6,146 bases of DNA, taken from NCBI GenBank assembly GCA_023459095.1, contig JAEWVQ010000010.1:1-6146 (forward strand). Direction: 5' to 3'. Position numbers and translations under genes: made by a program. The DNA is from Pseudomonadota bacterium. GTDB lineage: Bacteria > Pseudomonadota > Gammaproteobacteria > Burkholderiales > Rhodocyclaceae. Below the pieces are notes generated by a model. The model had not been told where the DNA came from, ran no database searches, and saw only the letters and a list, made by a program, of their open reading frames with translations. Shown piece after piece: positions 1 through 6,034 of the stretch (the stretch's first letter is position 1; every line of letters starts with the position of its first letter).

Positions 1-810
1 ACCCTGACCCTGCCCGACGAGCAGCGCGTGATCCTGCTCGCGATCGACGTGTCGCTGAGCATGAGCGCCACCGACATCGCCCCCACCCGGCTCGCCGCGG
101 CGCAGGCGGCGGCGCGCCGCTTCGTCGCCGAGCAGCCGCCGGACGTGCGCATCGGCATCGTGTCGTTCGCCGGCACCGCCTCGCTGGTGCAGCCGCCGAC
201 GCGCATGCACGAAGACCTCAACGCCGCCATCGACCGCCTCGAACTCGACCGCCACACCGCGATCGGCAGCGGCATCCTGCTCGCGCTCGCGACCCTGTTC
301 CCCGAGGACGGCGCCGAGTTGCAGAACGCCATGCTCGGCACCGACGACGACCCCGCGGCGCGCGGCCCCCACCCCAAGTCGGCGCCCGCACGCCCGCCCG
401 CGGTGGAGCCGGGTTCGTTTCCGTCGGCGGCGATCATCCTGCTCACCGACGGCCGCCGCACCACCGGCCCCGATCCGGTGGAGGCCGCGCGCATGGCCGC
501 CGAGCGCGGCGTGCGCGTGTTCACGGTGGGCTTCGGCACCACCGAGGGCGCGGTGCTGAGCGGCGACGGCTGGTCGATCTACATGCGCTTCGACGAGGAG
601 GCGCTCAAGGCGATCGCCGACATCACCCGCGCACGTTACTTTTATGCCGGCTCCGCCGACGAGCTCAGCCGGGTGTACGGCGAGCTCAACACGCGCTTCG
701 TGCTCGAGCGCCGCGGCACCGAGATCACCGCGCTGTTCGCCGCCGCCGCCGCCGGACTCGCGCTCGTCGCCGCGGCGCTGTCGGTGTGGTGGTTCAGCCG
801 CGCGGGCTGA
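1..810 (+). CDS. VWA domain protein with C-terminal membrane anchor (BatA-like), 5'-truncated by window edge
   Basis: The reading frame is open from base 1, so the true start lies upstream; 269 residues are visible (numbered here from base 1). The fragment begins just before the first VWA beta strand. The metal-ion-dependent adhesion site (MIDAS) is intact: DxSxS is D16-V-S18-L-S20, the threonine is probably T86 (HTAIGSG), and the aspartate is D150 in LLTDGRR. A proline- and charge-rich insert (about residues 101-140) separates the middle of the domain from the LLTDG strand. After the domain comes the tail typical of BatA-like proteins (FDEEALKAIADIT, then YFYAGSADELSRVYGEL). A hydrophobic helix follows at about 242-265, ending WWFSRAG. 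BatA proteins usually also have N-terminal membrane helices, which would lie outside the window. By family it is a membrane-anchored, metal-dependent protein-binding module, often in moxR/bat-type clusters acting in the envelope. The partner is unknown. Family call is firm; BatA subtype is moderate. Confidence 0.88.
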   Translation, partial: TLTLPDEQRVILLAIDVSLSMSATDIAPTRLAAAQAAARRFVAEQPPDVRIGIVSFAGTASLVQPPTRMHEDLNAAIDRLELDRHTAIGSGILLALATLFPEDGAELQNAMLGTDDDPAARGPHPKSAPARPPAVEPGSFPSAAIILLTDGRRTTGPDPVEAARMAAERGVRVFTVGFGTTEGAVLSGDGWSIYMRFDEEALKAIADITRARYFYAGSADELSRVYGELNTRFVLERRGTEITALFAAAAAGLALVAAALSVWWFSRAG

Positions 811-1732
811 CCTCCGGCTCATGACGGTCGCACTGCGCCCACGGCACCGTGGCGAAGGCTTCGGCAAGGTGGTCGAGCAGCGCGCGCAGCTTCACCGACA
901 GATGCTTGCGCGACGGATACAGCGCATGCACGCCGACCGCGTGCCCGGCGTAATCGGGCAGCACGCGCTGCAGGCGGCCGCTGGCGAGGTCGTCGCCGAC
1001 GAGAAAGGTGGGCTGCAGCACGATGCCGCCGCCGGCGAGCGCCACCGCGCGGCAGGTGTCGCCGTTGTTGGCGCGCAGGCGCGGGCGGGTCAGCACCTCT
1101 TCCTCGACGCCGTCGGGGCCGACGAAGCGCCACACGTCGCCGCCCTGCCAGTAGTGGTAACCGATCACCTCGTGCCCGGCGAGGTCGGCCAGGCGCTGCG
1201 GCGTGCCGCGGCGGGCAAGGTAGGCGGGCGCCGCGCACATCACGATGCGCGTGGTCGCCAGCAGGCGCGACACCAGCGACGAATCCTGCAGCCGGGTGAT
1301 GCGGATGGCGAGGTCGTAGCCCTCGTCGACCAGATCGACCATGCGGTCGGTGAGGGTTACGTCCAGTTCCACGCCCGGGTGGCGGGCGAGAAAGCTGCCC
1401 CACAGCGGCGCCAGATGCAGCACGCCGAACGACACCGGCGCGTTGATGCGGATCGTGCCGAGCAATTGCCCGGTGACCGCGCCCACCGCGCCGTCGGCCT
1501 CGTCGAGGTCGGCGAGGATTTGCTTGCTGCTCGCGTAATAGGCGCGCCCGGCCTCGGTGAGCGACAGCCGACGCGTCGTGCGCTGCAACAAACGGGCGCC
1601 GAGACGGGTCTCCAGTTCATGCACGGCGCGCGACACCGCGGCCTTCGACATGCGCAGCGCCTCGCCCGCGCCGACGAAGCTGCCGGCATCGACGACCGCG
1701 ACGAAGGTTTCGAGTTCGCGAAAACGCCCCAT
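794..1732 (-). CDS. LysR-family transcriptional regulator
   Basis: This encodes a 312-residue protein, normal length for a LysR-type regulator. The N-terminal winged helix-turn-helix spans about residues 4-62: FRELETFVAVVDAGSF, the recognition region around S29-K-A-A-V-S-R35, then ELETRLGARLLQRTTRR and LSLTEAG. A linker helix (about 63-88) leads to the co-inducer-binding domain (about 90-296), which starts at GTIRINAPVSFG and includes DLAIRI and the AGGGIVLQP strand typical of the family. The start at 1732 gives the canonical N-terminus; a weak GGAA lies 8 bases upstream of it on the minus strand. The gene diverges from the dioxygenase operon across 117 bases, so it probably regulates that operon and itself; the effector cannot be read. 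Its last 17 bases overlap the convergent VWA gene, leaving no space for an intergenic terminator. Confidence 0.95.
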   Translation of the reverse strand: MGRFRELETFVAVVDAGSFVGAGEALRMSKAAVSRAVHELETRLGARLLQRTTRRLSLTEAGRAYYASSKQILADLDEADGAVGAVTGQLLGTIRINAPVSFGVLHLAPLWGSFLARHPGVELDVTLTDRMVDLVDEGYDLAIRITRLQDSSLVSRLLATTRIVMCAAPAYLARRGTPQRLADLAGHEVIGYHYWQGGDVWRFVGPDGVEEEVLTRPRLRANNGDTCRAVALAGGGIVLQPTFLVGDDLASGRLQRVLPDYAGHAVGVHALYPSRKHLSVKLRALLDHLAEAFATVPWAQCDRHEPEVSPRG

Positions 1733-1849
1733 TATTTGTTCCGATAAATGAAACAGTCAGTCCATTGGAAGCCAGTTTATCGCCATCAGAATCTTCAATA
1801 AAGTGCCGCCATCAGCATCGGGGCCCTGCCCCAGCCCCCGGATACCACC
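1733..1849. promoter_or_regulatory. Divergent LysR/dioxygenase regulatory region
   Basis: This 117-base gap is visibly AT-richer than its surroundings in its first 70 bases. It contains a perfect 7-bp inverted repeat, CGATAAA at 1742-1748 and TTTATCG at 1776-1782, with 27 bases between the arms. Overlapping the left arm is an imperfect palindrome, ATTT-N8-AAAT at 1734-1749, that satisfies the T-N11-A rule (T1735, A1747) of LysR binding sites. A weak sigma-70-like promoter toward the dioxygenase is TTGGAA at 1765-1770 and CAGAAT at 1787-1792 with a 16-base spacer. It would start transcription near 1799, placing the palindrome near -57, a usual position for a LysR recognition site. The sequences are seen directly; the operator and promoter roles are inferred. 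Confidence 0.5.
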
Positions 1850-2683
1850 ATGACCCTGCCCACCCTGTTCCTGTCCCACGGCTCGCCGATGTTCGCGCTC
1901 CACCCCGGCGCCGCCGGCGCCCTGCTCGGCCGCCTCGGCGCGTGGCTGCCGCGGCCGCGCGCGATCCTCGTGGTGTCGCCGCACTGGATGGCGCGCGGCC
2001 TCGAAGTCCTCTCCGCGCCCGCGCCGGCTACCGTGCACGATTTCGGCGGTTTCCCGCCCGCCCTGTACGCGCTGTCGTATCCCGCGCCGGGCGCACCGGA
2101 AGTGGCCGCCGAGATCATCGCGCTGCTCGCCGCCCGCGGCATCGAAGCGCGCGCCAACGACCGCGCCGGACGCGACCACGGCGCCTGGGTGCCGATGCTG
2201 CACCTGTACCCGGCCGCCGACCTGCCGCTGCTGCAGGTGTCGCAGCCGGCCACGCGCTCGCCGCAGGTCATGTACGAACTCGGCCGCCTGCTCGCGCCGC
2301 TGCGCGCGCGCGGCGTGCTGATCGTCGGCTCCGGTAGCCTGACCCACAACCTGTACGAGATCCGCCGCGGCGAGAACCCCGGCGTGGAAACCTACGCCAC
2401 CGAGTTCGCGGCCTGGATCGACCGTGCGATCGCCGCCGGCGACCTCGACGCCTTGCTCGACTACCGTGCGCGCGCGCCGCACGCCGAGCGCGCCCACCCC
2501 ACCGACGAGCACCTGCTGCCGCTGCACTTCGCCCTCGGCGCCGCCGGCGACGACTGGACCACCGCCACCCGCCTGCCCGGCGAAGTCACCAACGGCGTGC
2601 TGGCGATGGACAGCTTCGCGTTCGGCGCGCGCGTCCCCGAGTCGGTTCTGAACCCCGCCCCTGCCCTGGACACCGCCCGATGA
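1850..2683 (+). CDS. ygiD: DODA/YgiD-type class III extradiol ring-cleavage dioxygenase
   Basis: This encodes a 277-residue protein of normal length for the YgiD/4,5-DOPA dioxygenase group of LigB-like class III extradiol enzymes, which use a metal centre to open ortho-dihydroxylated aromatic rings with O2. Family hallmarks are present in order: LSHGSP with H10, VVSPHW with H45, VHDFGGFP (63-69), RDHGAWVPM with H110, GSGSLTHNL with H166, and HPTDEHLLPL with H216 and H221. Probable metal ligands and the acid/base histidine are among these, assigned by family pattern and not by structure. There is no signal peptide, so it acts in the cytoplasm. The start at 1850 gives the family-typical N-terminus, and no start codon lies upstream in frame; no good ribosome-binding site is visible. 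It is divergent from the LysR gene and shares an ATGA overlap with the cytochrome gene. The natural substrate is unknown; the symbol denotes family resemblance only. Confidence 0.93.
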   Translation: MTLPTLFLSHGSPMFALHPGAAGALLGRLGAWLPRPRAILVVSPHWMARGLEVLSAPAPATVHDFGGFPPALYALSYPAPGAPEVAAEIIALLAARGIEARANDRAGRDHGAWVPMLHLYPAADLPLLQVSQPATRSPQVMYELGRLLAPLRARGVLIVGSGSLTHNLYEIRRGENPGVETYATEFAAWIDRAIAAGDLDALLDYRARAPHAERAHPTDEHLLPLHFALGAAGDDWTTATRLPGEVTNGVLAMDSFAFGARVPESVLNPAPALDTAR

Positions 2684-3231
2684 GCCCGACGCCCCCGCCC
2701 CGCTACACCTCGACCGCCATCGCCCTGCACTGGCTGATCGCGCTCGCCCTGTTCGGCCTCTTCGGCCTCGGCCTGTACATGACCGGGCTGTCGCTGTCGC
2801 CGACCAAGCTCAAGCTCTATTCGTGGCACAAGTGGGCCGGCGTGACCGTGTTCGTGCTGGTGCTGGTGCGCCTGGGCTGGCGCCTGCGCCACCGCCCGCC
2901 GGCGCTGCCCGAGAGCATGCCGGCGGTGCTGCGCCTCGCCGCAGCCAGCGCCCACTTCGCGCTCTACGCGCTGATGCTGGCGATTCCGCTCAGCGGCTGG
3001 CTGATGAGCTCGGCCAAGGGCTTCCAGACGGTGTGGTTCGGCGTGCTGCCACTGCCCGATCTGGTGGCGAAGGACGCCGCCCTCGGCGACGCCCTGGCGA
3101 CGCTGCACATGGGCCTCAACTGGCTGCTCGCGGCGCTCGTCGTCGCCCATGCCGGCGCCGCGTTGAAGCATCACTTCATCGACCGCGACACCGTGCTCAC
3201 CCGCATGCTGCCCGGCGGCGCCAAGCCCTGA
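2680..3231 (+). CDS. Cytochrome b561 (CybB/YceJ-type diheme membrane protein)
   Basis: This encodes a 183-residue protein with four hydrophobic helices at about residues 13-34, 50-68, 88-110 and 140-163, the layout of bacterial cytochrome b561. Four histidines fit the heme-ligand positions of E. coli CybB: H17 (ALHWL), H50 (WHKW), H143 (LHMG) and H157 (AHAG). Their spacings, 33 residues within the first pair and 14 within the second, nearly match the known protein. The family sits in the inner membrane and passes electrons to or from quinone; E. coli CybB has been reported to oxidise superoxide with ubiquinone as acceptor. The start overlaps the dioxygenase stop in ATGA (2680-2683), suggesting translational coupling. 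The next gene encodes a YceI protein, the same pairing as yceJ-yceI of E. coli. Family call is firm; the electron partner is inferred. Confidence 0.94.
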   Translation: MSPTPPPRYTSTAIALHWLIALALFGLFGLGLYMTGLSLSPTKLKLYSWHKWAGVTVFVLVLVRLGWRLRHRPPALPESMPAVLRLAAASAHFALYALMLAIPLSGWLMSSAKGFQTVWFGVLPLPDLVAKDAALGDALATLHMGLNWLLAALVVAHAGAALKHHFIDRDTVLTRMLPGGAKP

Positions 3232-3263
3232 AGCCCCCCGACAGTCCGATGCACATCGATAAC

Positions 3264-3270
3264 AGAGAGA
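3264..3270 (+). promoter_or_regulatory. Ribosome-binding site of first yceI gene
   Basis: The purine run AGAGAGA lies 8 bases before the ATG at 3279. It favours that start over the in-frame ATG at 3249, which has no comparable purine run upstream and would put eleven charged or polar residues ahead of the signal peptide. Confidence 0.6.
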
Positions 3271-3278
3271 AATCCGCC

Positions 3279-3860
3279 ATGACCCGGTTCGCCCCCCTCC
3301 CCTTGCGCCGCACCCTCGCCACCGCCGGCCTCGGCCTGCTGCTGCTTGCCCCGGCCGCCCACGCCGCCGAACTGCAGCGCGTCGACCCGGCCGCCAGCCG
3401 CATCGCCTTCACCTACAAGCAGATGGGGGTGGCGATGGATGGCCGCTTCGGCAAGTTCGACATCGACCTCGCCTTCGACCCGGCCAAGCCCGAGTCCGGC
3501 CGCACCGCGATCGCGATCGAGCTCGCCAGCATCGATGCCGGCTCCGCCGAGGCCAACGACGAGGTGGTCGGCAAGGCCTGGTTCGACGCCAAGGCCCACC
3601 CCAAGGCGGTGTTCAAGTCGACCGGCGTCAAGGCGCTCGGCGGCAACCGCTTCGAGGCCCAGGGCACGCTGACGATCAAGGGCCGCAGCCAGCCGGTCAG
3701 CGCCCCGTTCACATTCACGCCGCAGGGCGAGGCCGGCATCTTCGACGGCAGCTTCGTCATCCGCCGTGCCGACTTCGCCATCGGCGAAGGCGACTGGGCC
3801 GACTTCGGCATCGTCGCCAACGAGATCACCGTCAAGTTTCACGTCCTCGCCGCCCGCTAA
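3279..3860 (+). CDS. YceI-family periplasmic lipocalin-like protein, copy 1
   Basis: This encodes 193 residues, normal for the YceI family. A signal peptide is clear: RR at 10-11, a hydrophobic run at about 12-27, and a likely cut after A29 (AHA|A), so the protein is periplasmic. The mature part follows the YceI beta-barrel pattern: SRIAFTYKQMGV, the GRFGKFDIDLAFDP strand, the SIDAGS segment, DAKAHPKAVFKST, GTLTIKG, and a final strand ending EITVKFHVLAAR. YceI proteins have a hydrophobic tunnel, and some members bind long polyprenyl or quinone-like ligands. The usual histidine of the HxG strand is replaced by QMGV here. The gene starts 47 bases after the cytochrome b561 gene, in the same arrangement as E. 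coli yceJ-yceI. The frame stays open far upstream (to 2823), but that part runs through the cytochrome gene and is not real. Physiological ligand unknown. Confidence 0.92.
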   Translation: MTRFAPLPLRRTLATAGLGLLLLAPAAHAAELQRVDPAASRIAFTYKQMGVAMDGRFGKFDIDLAFDPAKPESGRTAIAIELASIDAGSAEANDEVVGKAWFDAKAHPKAVFKSTGVKALGGNRFEAQGTLTIKGRSQPVSAPFTFTPQGEAGIFDGSFVIRRADFAIGEGDWADFGIVANEITVKFHVLAAR

Positions 3861-3935
3861 GGCGCGGACACCCCCAGCGCTACAACCCCAACCTCGAAAA
3901 CCCAAACCCAAGCAACCCCGCAACGGAGAGAACCC
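3861..3935 (+). other. G-poor, C/A-rich spacer between the two yceI genes
   Basis: From about 3881 to 3921 the spacer is almost entirely C and A with few Gs, unlike the GC-balanced coding sequence around it. It should be unstructured as RNA and shows no hairpin terminator, so the two yceI genes are probably on one transcript. No promoter is convincing within it. Confidence 0.45.
3925..3930 (+). promoter_or_regulatory. Ribosome-binding site of second yceI gene
   Basis: GGAGAG lies 5 bases before the ATG at 3936. It is the best Shine-Dalgarno match in the operon, suggesting that this gene is translated independently and well. Confidence 0.75.
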
Positions 3936-4508
3936 ATGAAAACCCTCGCCACCCTCGCCCTCACCACCGCGCTCGCCGCGCCCGCCCTGGCCGCACCGCA
4001 GACCTTCGCGATCGACAACAGCCACACCTTCCCGCGCTTCTCGTACAGCCACTTCGGCCTGTCCACCCAGTTGTCGCGCTTCAACAAGACCACCGGCACC
4101 GTGGTCCTCGACAAGGCGGCCAAGACCGCGTCGGTCGACGTCACCATCGACATGAAGTCGGTCGACACCGGCTTCGCGCTGTTCAACAACCACATCCAGG
4201 GCGCCGATTTCCTCGACACCGCGACCTATCCGACCGCCACCTTCAAATCGACCAAGGTGCATTTCGACGGCGACAAGCCGACCGCGATCGACGGCAACCT
4301 GACGATCAAGGGCGTGACCAAGCCGGTGACGCTGAAGGTCACCGCCTTCACCGCCATGCCGCACCCGATGCTGAAGAAGGACGCGATCGGCGCCAACGCC
4401 ACCGTGGTGATCAAGCGCAGCGAGTTCAACGCCGGCAAGTACGCGCCCAACGTCGGCGACGACGTCACCATCGACATCGCCCTCGAAGCGGTCGAAGCCT
4501 CCGAATAA
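3936..4508 (+). CDS. YceI-family periplasmic lipocalin-like protein, copy 2
   Basis: This encodes 190 residues with a classic signal peptide: MK, a hydrophobic run to about residue 18, and a likely cut after A19 (ALA|A), so it is exported to the periplasm. The mature part is a canonical YceI domain: AIDNSHTFPRFSYSHFGLS with the usual histidine in SHFG, VTIDMKSVDTGF, FLDTATYPTATFKST, GNLTIKGVTKPVTL, a DAIGANATVVIKRSEF strand, and a final DVTIDIALEAVEA strand. It shares the LTIKG and FKST core motifs with copy 1 but differs in most other positions, so this is an old duplication or separate acquisition and not a recent copy. By family it binds an amphiphilic or isoprenoid ligand; the identity is unknown. 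It is the last gene of the probable operon, with a GC-rich hairpin starting 28 bases after its stop. Confidence 0.95.
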   Translation: MKTLATLALTTALAAPALAAPQTFAIDNSHTFPRFSYSHFGLSTQLSRFNKTTGTVVLDKAAKTASVDVTIDMKSVDTGFALFNNHIQGADFLDTATYPTATFKSTKVHFDGDKPTAIDGNLTIKGVTKPVTLKVTAFTAMPHPMLKKDAIGANATVVIKRSEFNAGKYAPNVGDDVTIDIALEAVEASE

Positions 4509-4536
4509 GCGCCGCTCACGGCTGCCTCGGCACCCG

Positions 4537-4558
4537 CGCCCCGGCCTCGGCCGGGGCG
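4537..4558 (+). terminator. Intrinsic-type terminator hairpin after the dioxygenase-YceI operon
   Basis: A near-perfect GC stem pairs 4537-4546 with 4549-4558 (10 bp, apex TC, so the innermost pairs probably open into a tetraloop). The tail GTTTGCGTTG is only moderately T-rich. It lies between the second yceI stop and the candidate promoter of the next gene, where a terminator is expected. Confidence 0.7.
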
Positions 4559-4620
4559 TTTGCGTTGACCGTCGCTGCACCCATAGAACGGGCAGCGCAC
4601 ACCCACGCTGCGCGCCCGCC

Positions 4621-4650
4621 TTGCCACGGGAGAAAATGCCGCGCAAGAAT
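4621..4650 (+). promoter_or_regulatory. Candidate sigma-70 promoter of the DUF3422 gene
   Basis: TTGCCA at 4621-4626 (five of six consensus bases) and AAGAAT at 4645-4650 (four of six) are separated by 18 bases. Transcription would begin near 4657, about 35 bases before the ATG at 4692. An alternative -10 is GAAAAT at 4632-4637, but it has no good -35. The assignment is by consensus only. Confidence 0.35.
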
Positions 4651-4691
4651 GACGCCTTGCGCCCCTGCGCGCCCCACCGCTCCCGCACGAC

Positions 4692-5987
4692 ATGTCGACT
4701 TTCGAACAGCATCCGCAGCGCCAGGCCCTCAACGACGAAGTCCACGCCCGCCCGCCGGTGCCGCTCGACACCCCCGAGTTCGTCACCTACCTCGCCTTCC
4801 TGCACCGCAACGGCAGCGCCGAGCGCGAGGCCGACCACCTCCGCACGCTGGCCGAACAGCTCGGCGCGCCGGCACCGTCGATCGACAGCGGCCACGTGCT
4901 GCTCGACGGCGGCGGCTTCCGCCTGAAGTGGGAACGCCACAACGAGTTCTCCAGCTACACCTTTTTCCGCCGCATCGAAGCCGGCGACGGCGACGACGAC
5001 AACGCCCTGCTCGCGGTGCCCGCGGCCTGGCGGCGCGACATTCCCGGGCAGCTGATCGCCGCCACCCACATCGAACTGCGCGACGTCGCCGCGGTGCCAC
5101 CGGCCTCGGTGCTGGTGCAGGCCTCGCCGCGCGGCACCACGCTGGTCGCCGCCCAGATCGCCGACGGCGCGGGCTGGGTGTTCACCGACTTCCAGCTCGA
5201 CGACGGTTTCACCCGCTTCCTGCTCCTCGACGCCGGCCTCACCCCGCGCCAGGCCGGGCGCACCGTGCAGCGCCTGGTCGAAATCGAAACCTACCGTGTG
5301 ATGGCACTGCTCGCGTTTCCGGTGGCCAAGGACGTCGGCCGCCTGGTGTCGCGTGCCGAGGGCGAACTCGCCGACCTCATGGACGGCCTCGGCGAAGCGC
5401 GCACCGCCGACGACGACCGCGCCGTGCTCAACCGCCTCACCCGGCTCGCCGCCGAGGTCGAGCACTCGGTGGCGCGCACCACCTTCCGCTTCGGCGCCGC
5501 CGCGGCCTATTTCCGCCTCGTGCGCCAGCGCATCGCCGACCTGCGCGAAGTGCGCCAACCCGGCTTTCCGACCCTGAGCGAATTCATGGAGCGCCGCCTT
5601 GCCCCCGCGCTCGACACCTGCGCCGCCACCGCGCGCCGCCAGGAAGACCTCTCCAGCCGCATCGCGCGCAACTCGCAACTGTTGCGCACCCGCGTCGACA
5701 TCGAGCTGGAACGCCAGAACCAGGAACTGCTGGCGCAGATGAACCGCCGCGCCAAGATCCAGCTCCACCTGCAGGAAACCGTGGAAGGGCTGTCGGTGGT
5801 GGCAATCACCTATTACGCATCTCAACTGGTGAACTACGTCGCCAAGGGCGCCAAGGACTACATCGCGCCGGCCACCCCGGAAATCGTCACCGCGGTGTCG
5901 ATCCCGCTCATCGGCGCAATCGTCGCCCTCGGCCTGCGGCGGATGCGCAAGGCGCTGGGGAAGGAAGAGGCTGCCGCGCACGGGTAA
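4692..5987 (+). CDS. DUF3422 family membrane-anchored protein of unknown function
   Basis: This encodes a 431-residue protein that I recognise as DUF3422. Its N-terminus carries the family pattern RQALNDEVHARPP (10-22), followed by KWERHNEFSSYTFFR (79-93). A soluble alpha/beta region runs to about residue 210, and a mostly helical region follows to about 360. Helix 310-362 is rich in charge and has coiled-coil character, leading into RAKIQLHLQETVEGLSVV. Two hydrophobic segments, about 365-384 and 396-416, are joined by a short loop, and the basic tail (RRMRK) suggests a cytoplasmic C-terminus and a hairpin through the inner membrane. A large cytoplasmic domain, long helix and two terminal membrane helices resemble the CorA-type layout, but I see no GMN motif and claim no transport function. 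The start at 4692 gives the family N-terminus, though no clear ribosome-binding site precedes it. A hairpin separates it from the upstream operon. Confidence 0.9.
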   Translation: MSTFEQHPQRQALNDEVHARPPVPLDTPEFVTYLAFLHRNGSAEREADHLRTLAEQLGAPAPSIDSGHVLLDGGGFRLKWERHNEFSSYTFFRRIEAGDGDDDNALLAVPAAWRRDIPGQLIAATHIELRDVAAVPPASVLVQASPRGTTLVAAQIADGAGWVFTDFQLDDGFTRFLLLDAGLTPRQAGRTVQRLVEIETYRVMALLAFPVAKDVGRLVSRAEGELADLMDGLGEARTADDDRAVLNRLTRLAAEVEHSVARTTFRFGAAAAYFRLVRQRIADLREVRQPGFPTLSEFMERRLAPALDTCAATARRQEDLSSRIARNSQLLRTRVDIELERQNQELLAQMNRRAKIQLHLQETVEGLSVVAITYYASQLVNYVAKGAKDYIAPATPEIVTAVSIPLIGAIVALGLRRMRKALGKEEAAAHG

Positions 5988-6034
5988 GGCTGCGCGGGCT
6001 CGATCGCCATGAAAACAGGCACCGGAACCAATCC

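Noticed and set aside
739..753. Five tandem GCC triplets as a possible microsatellite.
   Set aside because: They encode the alanines of the VWA protein's membrane helix; in GC-rich coding DNA this is ordinary codon use.
644..1747. A 367-codon open frame on the plus strand opposite the LysR gene.
   Set aside because: It is a shadow of the LysR coding sequence, composed of His, Arg, Gly and Ala runs with no family resemblance, while the minus strand gives a clean full-length LysR protein.
1757..2527. A 256-codon minus-strand open frame opposite the dioxygenase.
   Set aside because: Composition is Gln/Arg/Gly-rich as in other antisense shadows, and the plus strand carries all dioxygenase motifs.
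2823..3278. A long in-frame N-terminal extension of the first YceI protein.
   Set aside because: This stretch is an alternative frame of the cytochrome b561 gene, Arg/Ala-rich without domain character. The signal peptide and ribosome-binding site place the start at 3279.
4636..4926. Possible small upstream ORF starting at ATG 4636 after GGGAGA.
   Set aside because: Spacing from the purine run to the ATG is only about 3 bases, the frame overlaps the start of the DUF3422 gene by over 200 bases, and the product is low-complexity Ser/Pro/Arg.
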